NCBI GenBank assembly: GCA_036478595.1
Contig: JAZGEF010000053.1
Span: 62,001-126,000, forward strand
DNA: 64,000 nucleotides
Direction: 5' to 3'
DNA from: Granulosicoccus sp036478595
Lineage (GTDB): Bacteria > Pseudomonadota > Gammaproteobacteria > Granulosicoccales > Granulosicoccaceae
Position 1 is the stretch's first letter; each line of letters opens with the position of its first letter. The position numbers and the translations under genes are program-made. Positions 1-9,186 of the stretch are shown here, piece by piece. The notes under the pieces are model-generated. The model did no database searches. It worked only from the letters and a program-made list of their open reading frames with translations, and had not been told where the DNA came from.

Positions 1-323
1 AGCTTATGTTGGCGCACCCGGATCTTGCTGGAAAAGCAGCGATAAAGGGTGAGCTAACAGAGGACTCGACCAGTGAGCAGGCTAGTGCAGGTATAGATCA
101 GTGCTCGCCAGAAGAATTAGCGCAGTTCGAAAGCTTCAACAACCGCTATAAAAAACAATTTGAATTCCCGTTTATCAAGGCGGTAAAGGGCAGTAATCGA
201 TTTGAAATTCTTGCCGCCTTTGAAGAACGTTTACATAACGATGATGAAGCGGAATTTAATACCGCTTTAAATGAAATAAATAAAATTGCTCGATTCAGGT
301 TGCAAAATATCCTGCAAGAGTAG
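1..323 (+). CDS. uraD: OHCU decarboxylase, C-terminal part (gene runs off the left edge)
   Basis: Only the last ~107 codons are in the window; the reading frame is open to base 1, so the ATG at base 6 is internal. The family decarboxylates 2-oxo-4-hydroxy-4-carboxy-5-ureidoimidazoline to S-allantoin, the last step of urate breakdown, in the cytosol. Visible family signatures are AHPDLAGKAA near the left end, then a SEQASAGID segment, and the FEFPFIKAVKG segment that lines the active site in characterised enzymes. Full-length proteins are ~165 residues, so about a third is missing. The following NCS2 permease gene starts 125 bases downstream and is probably part of the same purine-use unit. 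The identity is clear; only the upstream context is unknown. Confidence 0.9.
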   Translation, partial: LMLAHPDLAGKAAIKGELTEDSTSEQASAGIDQCSPEELAQFESFNNRYKKQFEFPFIKAVKGSNRFEILAAFEERLHNDDEAEFNTALNEINKIARFRLQNILQE

Positions 324-448
324 TTGTAGTATTTTTAATGATGCCGCAAAACCGAATTCACGAAGTTGTCCGCGTGATGTTGTATTCTGCCCTAGCAGGT
401 AGCATGGGTTGCCAATTTTAATATGGACGACACGATGAGGAACCTTGA

Positions 449-1783
449 ATGGCTGATAATCTAGCCGGTATGACACCGGATCAAATGAAAGACCCAAATT
501 ACTTTCCGGGTTTTGCGAAAGGTATACCGTTAGGTATACAACATGTGCTGGCAATGTTTGTCAGTAACGTTACGCCTGCGATTATCGTTGCTGGTGCTGT
601 GGGCTTTGGTTTTGGTTCTGACGATATCAGCGGCATGATCTACATGATCCAAATGTCGATGCTGTTTGCCGGCATTGCCACGTTAATTCAAACCATCGGG
701 CTCGGGCCAGTTGGTGCCAAGCTGCCTATTGTGCAAGGCACTAGCTTTGCCTTTATACCGGTGATGATCCCTATCGCACTGCAGTTTGGTATGGGTGCAT
801 TAATGGGCGGCATTATTGTTGGTGGTATCTTTCACTTTTTCCTTGGCACAATCATTGGCAGAATACGTTTCATGATGCCTCCGTTGGTAACAGGCTTGGT
901 GGTATTAATGATCGGTTTGGCCTTGGTTAAGGTTGGTATTCAGTATTCTGCTGGTGGTGTACCGCTAATGGGCAAGCCCGAATACGGCACGATGCAACAC
1001 TGGGGTTTAGCGCTGGTTGTTATTGTTGTTACCTTGGGGCTTAAGTTTTTTACCAAAGGTATGTTATCTGTTGCAGCGGTACTGCTTGGTCTATTGGCTG
1101 GTTATCTCGTAGCATTGGCCATGGGTGATGTTAGCTTTGCTAACGTTGGTAGAGCTGCATGGTTTGCACCCCCTAAATTCAATCACTTTCCCATCGAATT
1201 CAACACTGCTGCCATTATCGGTATGTGTTTGATGGGCTTTGTTTCGGCTATCGAAACCGTAGGTGATATATCGGGTATCACTAAAGGTGGCGCAGGTCGT
1301 GAAGCCACTGATCGTGAGCTTACCGGCGGCACAATGGCTGATGGTGTTGGTACGACAATAGCGGGTGCATTTGGTGCCTTACCTAATACGTCGTTTAGCC
1401 AAAACGTAGGTTTGATATCCATGACAGGTGTCATGAGCCGTCACGTCGTTACCATGGGTGCAATCTTTTTAATTATCGCAGGCTTGGTGCCTAAGTTTGG
1501 TGCGGTCATCTCGAGTATGCCAATATCGGTATTGGGCGGTGGTGTTATCGTGATGTTCGGAATGGTTGCCGCTGCAGGTGCTAACTTGCTCGCTGACGTT
1601 AATTGGAATCGCCGTAATATGATGATCTTTGCAGTGGCGATATCAGTTGGTTTAGGTTTGCAGCTAGAGCCCGGCGCTCTCCAGCATATGCCAGCAACGG
1701 CAAAAGTACTGATGACATCAGGCTTGTTACCTGCTGCTGTTATTGCGATTGTTCTTAACTTGATTATTCCTGAGGAAGACTAA
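449..1783 (+). CDS. NCS2-family nucleobase permease, probably urate/xanthine
   Basis: A 444-residue inner-membrane protein, almost entirely hydrophobic, with about 14 predicted membrane segments. The NCS2 (uracil-xanthine permease) signature QNVGLISMTG is present at about residues 319-328, and the upstream ETVGDISGITKGG segment matches the substrate-site helix of UraA/UacT-type carriers. These proteins import nucleobases by proton or cation symport. Because it sits directly after uraD, urate or xanthine is a more likely substrate than uracil; this is inference from context. The ATG at 449 is preceded by a GATGAGGA ribosome site at suitable distance. A strong hairpin terminator follows the stop codon, so the uraD-permease unit ends here. 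Confidence 0.88.
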   Translation: MADNLAGMTPDQMKDPNYFPGFAKGIPLGIQHVLAMFVSNVTPAIIVAGAVGFGFGSDDISGMIYMIQMSMLFAGIATLIQTIGLGPVGAKLPIVQGTSFAFIPVMIPIALQFGMGALMGGIIVGGIFHFFLGTIIGRIRFMMPPLVTGLVVLMIGLALVKVGIQYSAGGVPLMGKPEYGTMQHWGLALVVIVVTLGLKFFTKGMLSVAAVLLGLLAGYLVALAMGDVSFANVGRAAWFAPPKFNHFPIEFNTAAIIGMCLMGFVSAIETVGDISGITKGGAGREATDRELTGGTMADGVGTTIAGAFGALPNTSFSQNVGLISMTGVMSRHVVTMGAIFLIIAGLVPKFGAVISSMPISVLGGGVIVMFGMVAAAGANLLADVNWNRRNMMIFAVAISVGLGLQLEPGALQHMPATAKVLMTSGLLPAAVIAIVLNLIIPEED

Positions 1784-1801
1784 GTCACCAAAACTGTCAT
1801 T

Positions 1802-1831
1802 CACCCCGGAGGGCTAGGCGCCTCCGGGGTG
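1802..1831 (+). terminator. Hairpin terminator after the NCS2 permease
   Basis: An uninterrupted 11-bp stem, CACCCCGGAGG (1802-1812) with CCTCCGGGGTG (1821-1831), encloses an 8-base loop. It starts 18 bases after the permease stop. The T-run after it is weak (TTCTCG), so termination strength is uncertain, but the GC-rich stem in a gene gap before an unrelated gene makes a terminator the best reading. Confidence 0.75.
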
Positions 1832-2038
1832 TTCTCGATAGTATCCCCCTGTCTTCTACACTATTGTGGTGACTGATAGTGAATGGTGCGTAGTTATACG
1901 GCATTGCTAAGTGTTTGGATTTTCAGGTAGTGGTTCACAATATGAAAAATTGTGTCATGTCTGAAACTACGTGTGAATTAGCCTTTGGTTACACTAGGAC
2001 CTTGCGCCGCTTGCGGTACTGATAAGGGCTTCGGTTTC

Positions 2039-4015
2039 ATGAATGTCGTATTTCGTTTTGCAACTGCTTTAGTGTTGCTATTAATTAATAGTTTCGCTTT
2101 TGCGCAATATCCGCCGATCACAGATCTTTGGCGCTTGAGTAATGCTGATTACCTGGCGGTTGACCGCGGTGGCCCTGTTGATATGGCTGGCGACATGAAT
2201 GGTGATGGCATCGATGATGTCATTATCGGATCAGGTGTGGGTGGTGTGCGGATAGTGTTTGGTCCTACGCGTGGTCATAATGGTGTGCTCAATGCGCAAC
2301 AGCTTGACGGCGATATTGGTTTTGCCATTTCACACGATTCACAAAATATATCGCATGTATCAGGCGTGGGTGATGTTAACAACGACGGCCTGGCGGATGT
2401 CATTGTTGGCTCGCTTGGCGGTGCACACGTTGTGTTTGGAAGTAGTAGTGGGTTTCCGCGCACGGTAACACCTGAGTTATTAGATGGTGCCAATGGTTTT
2501 AGTTTTACAAGCGCTGCGACATCGGTAAGCGGCGGCGGCGATATTAATAGTGACGGCATAGCCGATATCATCGTGGGTAATGCCAATGCCAGTAGCAATG
2601 GCCAAGTGGGCTCTGGTGTGACCTATGTTATTTACGGTAGTACGGAGAATTTTCCGGCTGTACTTAATCCTGCTGCGCTTAGTGGACGAAACGGCTTCGC
2701 CATCGTTGGCGTAAATTCTCAGGATCGTAGTGGTGCACAGGTGGCTGATGCAGGTGACTACAACCATGATGGTTTTAACGATATATTGATCGGTGCTCCT
2801 AACAAAACTCAAGATGGTAGAGCTGAAGCAGGTGAGGCGTACTTGGTGTTAGGTAGAGATCATTTTCCCGCTGCAGTTAGCTTGGCTGATATCGATGGCA
2901 ATAACGGGTTTGTGTTTAAAGGCAACAACATTCAAGATTCCTTGGGCGCGTCTGTCAGTGGTATCGGCGATATTAATCATGACGGCATTGGCGACATCGC
3001 CATTGGTGCGCCAGGCAAAGGCCCGTTTGGGTCGCCTAGTGATTATCCGGGCGAAACCTACGTTCTTTTTGGTGGTAATTTTTCAGGTGAGCGTGTGGTA
3101 GGGCGTGAGCTTCTTACCGGTGCAAATGGTTTTGTTGCGCGAGGTATTCGAGGTGGTGTTGTGCCCATCGAAGAGGGTCAAGCAATCTGGGGTGATTTAT
3201 CCGGTACATCATTAGATGCCGCGGGAGATTTTAACCATGATGGCATTGATGATTTGATCATTGGTGCATCACACACAATTAAAAGTCCGAGCCGTAAAGG
3301 TTCTGGCCAGGCTTATATTATTTATGGATCAAACGGTGCATTTTCACAACGGTTGAATTTACGTGATTTAGACGGATCAAACGGCATGCGTTTCGATGGC
3401 ACCGGCACGACTGATTATTTTGCAGTGTATGTACGGCAAGCAGGGGATTTTAATGCAGATGGTCGCGATGACGTTATCATCGGTGCGTCCGGGCAGGGCG
3501 AGAGTTATGTTATGTACAGCAGGGATGCAGGCCCTAGGTTTTCAACAGCGCCAAATGTGGCCTTTAATGCACAACTAATATCAAGTGGATTTCCAGCTAC
3601 ATTAAACCAACTGGCAGCGGATGCTAGGCCACTTGCATTTAACGAACTGAGAGACCCAACCGGGCCAAGGCCATTGCCACCCGGTACGTCGGTTGTATTG
3701 GGTGATCCGGCAACGCCAGGTGATATTCCAGCCTATGTGGGTGAGCCAATTTTACCGCCGCGGCCAACGGAGCAGCCTAATACACAAGTCAATCCTGATG
3801 TGCAGAATCCGGTGATACCACCGCAGAATGACGGAACTGAGGGTGCCGATAGTACGAATGCAATTAAGGTTGGTACGGGTGGTACCGCAACTCATTGGAT
3901 GTTGTTAAGTTTTTTAACGGTGTTGTTAGGCCGCATAAATAGACACAACATAAGCCTACCGCATGCTCAACTCTCCAGAAGAAAACACTCTCTTGCCCGG
4001 TGTCCTTTTATCTGA
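2039..4015 (+). CDS. Exported FG-GAP (integrin alpha-like) repeat protein
   Basis: I place the start at the ATG at 2039, because the following 20-odd residues form a good signal peptide ending SFAFA-Q; the frame is open further upstream only with a TTG start. The 658-residue protein has seven DxNxDGxxD calcium-loop motifs (for example DMNGDGIDD, DVNNDGLAD, DYNHDGFND, DFNADGRDD), each followed by an (I/V)IG(A/S) strand. This is the pattern of a seven-bladed integrin-alpha beta-propeller. A proline-rich linker follows, then a Gly-rich stretch, a short hydrophobic helix (HWMLLSFLTVLLG) and basic residues, which resembles a C-terminal surface-sorting tail. No enzymatic motif is visible; binding to other cells or matrix is the likely role. 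Its last 49 bases overlap the 3' end of the convergent cyclase gene. Confidence 0.82.
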   Translation: MNVVFRFATALVLLLINSFAFAQYPPITDLWRLSNADYLAVDRGGPVDMAGDMNGDGIDDVIIGSGVGGVRIVFGPTRGHNGVLNAQQLDGDIGFAISHDSQNISHVSGVGDVNNDGLADVIVGSLGGAHVVFGSSSGFPRTVTPELLDGANGFSFTSAATSVSGGGDINSDGIADIIVGNANASSNGQVGSGVTYVIYGSTENFPAVLNPAALSGRNGFAIVGVNSQDRSGAQVADAGDYNHDGFNDILIGAPNKTQDGRAEAGEAYLVLGRDHFPAAVSLADIDGNNGFVFKGNNIQDSLGASVSGIGDINHDGIGDIAIGAPGKGPFGSPSDYPGETYVLFGGNFSGERVVGRELLTGANGFVARGIRGGVVPIEEGQAIWGDLSGTSLDAAGDFNHDGIDDLIIGASHTIKSPSRKGSGQAYIIYGSNGAFSQRLNLRDLDGSNGMRFDGTGTTDYFAVYVRQAGDFNADGRDDVIIGASGQGESYVMYSRDAGPRFSTAPNVAFNAQLISSGFPATLNQLAADARPLAFNELRDPTGPRPLPPGTSVVLGDPATPGDIPAYVGEPILPPRPTEQPNTQVNPDVQNPVIPPQNDGTEGADSTNAIKVGTGGTATHWMLLSFLTVLLGRINRHNISLPHAQLSRRKHSLARCPFI

Positions 4016-5199
4016 ATTTCACCACGTGCCTGAGTTTTAAAACGAATTGGTAACAAGGCACGTGTTTCCGCTGAAATTTGAATTCGATCGGCGACTCCTT
4101 CCGACTCCATTCTGCTCGCAACATTAACTGTATTTCCCCACAAATCGTAGGCGAATTTCTGTTTCCCAATAACACCGGCAACAACAGCACCAGAATGAAT
4201 TCCAATACGAAGTTTTAAGTCTAGATCATTTTCTTCCCGAAATTCATTGAATCCATGTTGAATGGCTATTGCTAGATCGACGATTTTTGTCGCATGATCG
4301 ATTTCGCCCCTCAAGCCTGTCGCAACCATATAGGCGTCTCCTATGGTTTTGATTTTCTCGGCACCGAATATCTCTACGTTTGCATCAAATCGAGTAAAAA
4401 GATCATTTAGCAATGAAACTAAATCCCGAGCAGAAAGGTTGCGCGATAAATTCGTGAACCCGGCAATATCAGCAAAGAGTACTGATACATCGTCGTGGCT
4501 ATCGGCCAAGGGTTCTTCATGAGATTTCAGCCGGGCAGTAATTCGTGCAGGCAGAACGTTAAGTAGTAGCGACTCTGCTCGATCATACTCCACCTGTTGT
4601 GCCTGTTCTGCACGTTCTACAGCTAAATCATAAGACACTATAATCACTATTATAATTAGCGCTAAAACCACTAGGTTCATTAATAAAAACAGCGAGCTTA
4701 AATTGTTCGATACTGTATAAATAGAACCATTTTGTATGGCTATTAGTGCCACCATGCCAATCCCTACGGCTAATGCAATTCCAATTAACACTCGCACCGG
4801 GCGAGAGAGCAAAGGATAAAGCGGAATAAAGGCCACGCTGATGAATACAAGTAGCCAGAAGCCTGCATTAAACCCTAAGTAGAGTGTTGCGAGCATGGCA
4901 TGCATAGGGATTTCAAATAGGATGCAACCGTACACAGCCCAGGTCAGATTACTTCGATAAAGTTGCCAGCATGCAAATGCAAACAACGCAAAGCTAAAAA
5001 CGTTGAACCATGCCAGTACCGGGAAGCCTAGTGCCCAAAACAGAATCAAAAATCCGGCGTGTGAGAAGACACCCAAGGGCAAGCCCATCCACAGTGCGGT
5101 CAGTATTCGCGCCTGATCACCGCTGTGGTTTGAAGGTAAGCTGTTAGAATTATTCCAAAGCTTTGTAAGCATGCCTTTTTGATCGCCGTTAGGTGACAT
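3967..5199 (-). CDS. Membrane-bound class III adenylate cyclase
   Basis: A 410-residue protein with about six hydrophobic helices in residues 35-190 followed by a cytosolic class III cyclase domain (about 235-405). The catalytic set is complete: metal-binding aspartates D244 (FADIAGFT) and D288 (TIGDAY), adenine-selecting K284 (IKTIGD) and D352 (YDLWGNTVN), and transition-state residues N359 and R363 (NVASRM). The Lys/Asp pair predicts ATP rather than GTP as substrate. The membrane part resembles the six-helix sensor regions found in Cya-type proteins; its ligand is unknown. It is transcribed alone, convergent with the FG-GAP gene. Confidence 0.9.
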   Translation of the reverse strand: MSPNGDQKGMLTKLWNNSNSLPSNHSGDQARILTALWMGLPLGVFSHAGFLILFWALGFPVLAWFNVFSFALFAFACWQLYRSNLTWAVYGCILFEIPMHAMLATLYLGFNAGFWLLVFISVAFIPLYPLLSRPVRVLIGIALAVGIGMVALIAIQNGSIYTVSNNLSSLFLLMNLVVLALIIIVIIVSYDLAVERAEQAQQVEYDRAESLLLNVLPARITARLKSHEEPLADSHDDVSVLFADIAGFTNLSRNLSARDLVSLLNDLFTRFDANVEIFGAEKIKTIGDAYMVATGLRGEIDHATKIVDLAIAIQHGFNEFREENDLDLKLRIGIHSGAVVAGVIGKQKFAYDLWGNTVNVASRMESEGVADRIQISAETRALLPIRFKTQARGEIQIKGHRARECFLLES

Positions 5200-5378
5200 C
5201 TAGTGATATTGTCTTACATCTGCAAGCCAGATTGTAAGCGTTTATTTAAATTAATAAACTAATTCGCAATATATTGGTTTGCAGCAACGCACTGATAGCG
5301 CCTTAATCATAACATTTGTGGTATCCCGCACGCCTATTTTCACGCCGACGTAAAAAAGGTAAAGGCTACGTTGAACCA

Positions 5379-7808
5379 CTAATGGACAGTCGCTTTTCCT
5401 AGCGTTAGCGTTACGGTTTCAGGTGGCAGGCATTGTTTATCATCACATGCTTGTAGTTGCAGTTTAAACACCGATGCATCACTTGAATCTTTAGGGATGG
5501 GGGCGGTTATCGAAAACTTGCCTTCAAACAACGACAGTATCGATTTTTCAAAGCTGAGTGCTTGATTAACCGCTTCTGGATACTGAGCGCCAGAAATAGG
5601 TTTTTTGTTTTCTAACTGCAGTTGGGTTGGTATCAAGTAATCTTGATTGGGGTTGTCTGAATTGATATGCCATCCTGGCGCAACACTCAAGGTCACATCC
5701 AAAGTGTCTTTTTTACGTACAGCAGTTGCTGTAACACGCCCGCGAGCTGCGTATTGCTGGGGGCCGGCTTCGCCGTTTAGATGTTCATTAGCGCCAAGTA
5801 AAAAGTAGAAGAACCCTGATGGGGACTCAGCAATTGATCCGGACAATGCAACAATCAACTCGTTGGCTCTAGCATCAAAACGAGGCTCGCCAGTACGTTT
5901 AAACAGCTTGGCCAGAATCCGCATTGCAATCGAATTGCCAGTGGGCTGAGCATTGTCGTGAATATCTTTGGGGCGTATCGCTAACTTGGCACCGACAACT
6001 TGCTCACCTCCCATAAAGTAGGCTCCGTTTGCAGTATCCCAAAAACGATTATGCATTTCGTCCGTTAATACTGCAGCTTTGTCTAACCATTGTTTATCAC
6101 CTGTTGCATCGAATAGCGCAATTAGCCCTTCAGCAAAAAAAGCATAGTCGGGTTGAGTACCTTCTATTGATGTTTTGCCTTCGTAGTAACTGCGATATAT
6201 GCCGTTATCTTTCGTAACCATGGTTTTCCATAGGGCGTTGGCAGTATCTATTCCAGCGCTTAAATAGTCTTCTCGATCCAGTGCGGTGCTGGCTTCAGCC
6301 AAGGCAGAAATCATCATGCCATTCCAGCTGGTGAGTGATTTGTTGTCGAGCAGCGGTTTTTCTCTTAATTGTCTCGCTGTTAATAAAATGTTGGACCACT
6401 TGTCCAGTTTATCGATTAAGGCTTTTTTGCTGAGCTGATTGTTTTCAGCTACCTGAGCCAGTGGGCGATCCATATGGATAATACTTTCGCCTTCAAAGCT
6501 TCCTTCACCTGTGACGTTCCAGATTTGTTTGGCAAGCTTGGCGTCGTCGCCCAAGAGTTTTTCAAGTTGTTCGGGTGTCCAAATAAAGAAGCGACCTTCT
6601 TCACCTTCTGAGTCAGCATCGGTTGCCGAGTAGAATAACTGATTGTCCGCACGCATCTCTCGCAACACGTAGTCGAGAATGCGAGTGGCTGTGCGGTGAT
6701 GATTGATATCCGCAGTGAGTTGCCAAGCTTGTGAATAGTTTCTGGCAAGAGCTGCTTGGTTGTAGAGCATTTTTTCGAAATGCGGCACTAACCATTGGCT
6801 ATCGACCGAGTAGCGATGAAACCCACCCGCGATATGATCATGTATGCCGCCATTGGCCATATGGTTCAAGGTGCTTAGCGCAACGTTTTGCGCATCGGGG
6901 GTGTTTCGTTTTGCCTGATCAAGTAAAAAGTACAGCGTTGATTCGCGTGGAAACTTAGGTGCGCCACCAAAGCCTCCATTTAGTTCGTCAAATCCTGTTA
7001 TCGCTTGAGAAAGCGCAGATTCAATCTCGGCGTCTCCAAAAGCATTAGCCGCAATTGATGTGCTGTTCACTTGATTCATTGCAGCTGATACTTGATCAGC
7101 TTGCTCCAGCAAAACGCCTTTGTCAGTTCGCCATAGTTCGCTGATGCGGGTGAGCAATTGATCAAAACGTTCTGCGGGAAAATAGGTCCCACCGTAAAAA
7201 GGTCGGCCTTGCTCATCTAGCCAACTCGACATTGGCCAGCCGCCACTACCAGTGATCATCATGACTGCAGTCATGTACATGGCGTCGATATCTGGAAGTT
7301 GTTCTCTATCCACTTTAATCGCAATGTAGTTCTCATTTAATAGCTTGGCTATATCCAGGTTTTCAAAACTCTCGCGTTCCATTACATGGCACCAATGGCA
7401 GGTCGCGTAACCAATGGACAGAAACACCGGTTTGTTTTGATCCTTGGCTGCTGCAAATGCCTCTTCTCCCCAGGGATACCAATTAACTGGGTTATGCGCG
7501 TGCTGAATCAAGTATGGCGATGCCTCGAGTATCAAACGATTGGTGTACACGGGGGAGCCGTCACTCAATAAGTGTTCAGTTCGGGGTTTGTAATCTGTGC
7601 CTTTATTGGCTAGGGCTTTTAGTAGGCCGTCGATCAGTATTGGGTTTTCATCCAGAGCGACGACTTTCGATTGTTTGGGTTTATCATCCGCTGTGCTGAT
7701 TGTTGGGGTCAGAAGAGCCCCAAATATCATTCCGCTCAAGCAGACCAAAGAGATAAAATGGGGATAGCGTTTGTTATGGTTTTTTACGGAAAACTTCATT
7801 GATATCAT
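5379..7808 (-). CDS. Exported YyaL/SSP411-type protein with DsbD-alpha-like C-terminus
   Basis: 809 residues. After a basic N-terminus and hydrophobic core there is a likely signal peptide ending STA-D near residue 40. Residues ~85-250 are the thioredoxin-like DUF255 domain with the CHWC pair at 137-140. The centre is the alpha/alpha barrel typical of YyaL, SSP411 and SPATA20. The last ~110 residues (GWHINSDNPN segment, then C-DDKQ-C followed by LPPETV) match the periplasmic alpha domain of DsbD, which carries a Cys pair just before a PPET motif (one residue closer here than in E. coli). The whole points to a periplasmic redox protein; most YyaL proteins are cytosolic and lack this tail. Function of the family is poorly known. 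The start could be M1 or M4; no clear ribosome site is seen. Confidence 0.83.
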   Translation of the reverse strand: MISMKFSVKNHNKRYPHFISLVCLSGMIFGALLTPTISTADDKPKQSKVVALDENPILIDGLLKALANKGTDYKPRTEHLLSDGSPVYTNRLILEASPYLIQHAHNPVNWYPWGEEAFAAAKDQNKPVFLSIGYATCHWCHVMERESFENLDIAKLLNENYIAIKVDREQLPDIDAMYMTAVMMITGSGGWPMSSWLDEQGRPFYGGTYFPAERFDQLLTRISELWRTDKGVLLEQADQVSAAMNQVNSTSIAANAFGDAEIESALSQAITGFDELNGGFGGAPKFPRESTLYFLLDQAKRNTPDAQNVALSTLNHMANGGIHDHIAGGFHRYSVDSQWLVPHFEKMLYNQAALARNYSQAWQLTADINHHRTATRILDYVLREMRADNQLFYSATDADSEGEEGRFFIWTPEQLEKLLGDDAKLAKQIWNVTGEGSFEGESIIHMDRPLAQVAENNQLSKKALIDKLDKWSNILLTARQLREKPLLDNKSLTSWNGMMISALAEASTALDREDYLSAGIDTANALWKTMVTKDNGIYRSYYEGKTSIEGTQPDYAFFAEGLIALFDATGDKQWLDKAAVLTDEMHNRFWDTANGAYFMGGEQVVGAKLAIRPKDIHDNAQPTGNSIAMRILAKLFKRTGEPRFDARANELIVALSGSIAESPSGFFYFLLGANEHLNGEAGPQQYAARGRVTATAVRKKDTLDVTLSVAPGWHINSDNPNQDYLIPTQLQLENKKPISGAQYPEAVNQALSFEKSILSLFEGKFSITAPIPKDSSDASVFKLQLQACDDKQCLPPETVTLTLGKATVH

Positions 7809-7932
7809 TATTGTTTGACTACGTGAGACATTTGTTAGATTTCAGGCAGAATGGTTCCCTGCCTTACGTAACTTAGGCTATTTAATTATTTATTCGATCT
7901 AATGCGTGTTGACTCACTAACTATTTACCGCC

Positions 7933-9075
7933 ATGACCACTAACCGCAATCTTGTTGCTGCATGCTTATCGATAGCTGTATTTGGCTTCTCGTTTGGCAT
8001 GACCTACCCCTTACTCTCGTTTATATTGGAGCAAAGGGGTGTGAGCCCGCAGATGATCGGGCTAAATGCCGCAATGATGCCGATCGGCATATTGATGTTT
8101 TCATCGGCTATTCCCTTTGTATGCCGCACCTTGGGTGCCAAGCGAGTCGCGATAATTGCTGCTGTTATGACCGCTGTCCTGATGATCTCTTTCAAAATAT
8201 TTACCTCTATAGAGTCATGGTTTGTATTGCGCTTAATAATGGGCGCTACTACATCGTTGTTATTTGTATTGAGCGAGGCTTGGATTGTCAGTTCGGCAGA
8301 TGAGAATCAACGCGGTAAGGTGGTTGCTATCTATGCAAGCGTGCTGTCATTAAGCTTTGCTGCAGGGCCAGCCATCGTCAGCCAAACCGGAGTGGAAGGC
8401 TGGCTACCATTTGTTATCGGTTCTGTCGTGTTGATGTTGGGCGTGCTGCCACTGTTGTTTATTGAAGAAAGTGAAGAAATGGAACACGATGAACCCGTAT
8501 CGGATGGGGTTTTCGCGTTTGCACCTAAAGCACCGTTATTGTTAGCCTGTGTTTTTGCGTTTGCAATTTTCGATGCTGCTACTTTGTCACTGTTACCGAT
8601 CTACGCGATGCACAGTGGCCGAAGTTTTGAAGTCGCAGCGATGGCGTTAACCGCGTTGATTGCGGGCAATATCGTGTTGCAACTGCCCATTGGGTATCTT
8701 TGTGATAGGCACTCCAAGCGCTTGGTGTTATTGGGTTGTGCTCTCATTACCACTGTAACGCTACTGATGTTGCCATTTACAATCAACAATTGGGGGATGT
8801 GGCCTGTGCTGATAATTTGTGGTGCGGCAGGGTATGGTATCTACACCGTGGCGTTGGCAGATTTGGGTGACAGGTTTGAAGGGCAAGCGTTAATTGCAGG
8901 CTCTTCGGCATTTGCCACTATGTGGGGCTTAGGCGCGCTATGCGGTTCATTGATCGGAGGGGCAGCGATGGCCGGTTTTGGTTCTGATGGCTTGCCGGTC
9001 AGTATGGCCGTTGTTTATGCTGTTTTGAGTTTGGGGCTGTGTTGGCGGATCTTGCTTGCATCTAGAAAAACTTAG
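7933..9075 (+). CDS. MFS transporter (YcaD-like)
   Basis: A 380-residue hydrophobic protein with about 12 membrane segments. The short loop between helices 2 and 3 carries RTLGAKRV and the equivalent loop in the second half carries GYLCDRHSKR, a good match to MFS motif A. The first helix starts directly at the N-terminus and there is no extra domain. Length and pattern fit the YcaD-type branch of the major facilitator superfamily; no substrate can be inferred from the neighbours. It is divergent from the YyaL-like gene, with 124 bases between them, and ends just before the minus-strand adhesin operon. Confidence 0.8.
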   Translation: MTTNRNLVAACLSIAVFGFSFGMTYPLLSFILEQRGVSPQMIGLNAAMMPIGILMFSSAIPFVCRTLGAKRVAIIAAVMTAVLMISFKIFTSIESWFVLRLIMGATTSLLFVLSEAWIVSSADENQRGKVVAIYASVLSLSFAAGPAIVSQTGVEGWLPFVIGSVVLMLGVLPLLFIEESEEMEHDEPVSDGVFAFAPKAPLLLACVFAFAIFDAATLSLLPIYAMHSGRSFEVAAMALTALIAGNIVLQLPIGYLCDRHSKRLVLLGCALITTVTLLMLPFTINNWGMWPVLIICGAAGYGIYTVALADLGDRFEGQALIAGSSAFATMWGLGALCGSLIGGAAMAGFGSDGLPVSMAVVYAVLSLGLCWRILLASRKT

Positions 9076-9186
9076 GTGGCGTAGGCTTTAACAACTATTT
9101 GCGGAACCATCATAGCGGAACTGCATGACGGCCTGATTCTGTTGGCATAGTGCTTCGCCACGGGCGGATCGATTTGTGTAGAGAGT

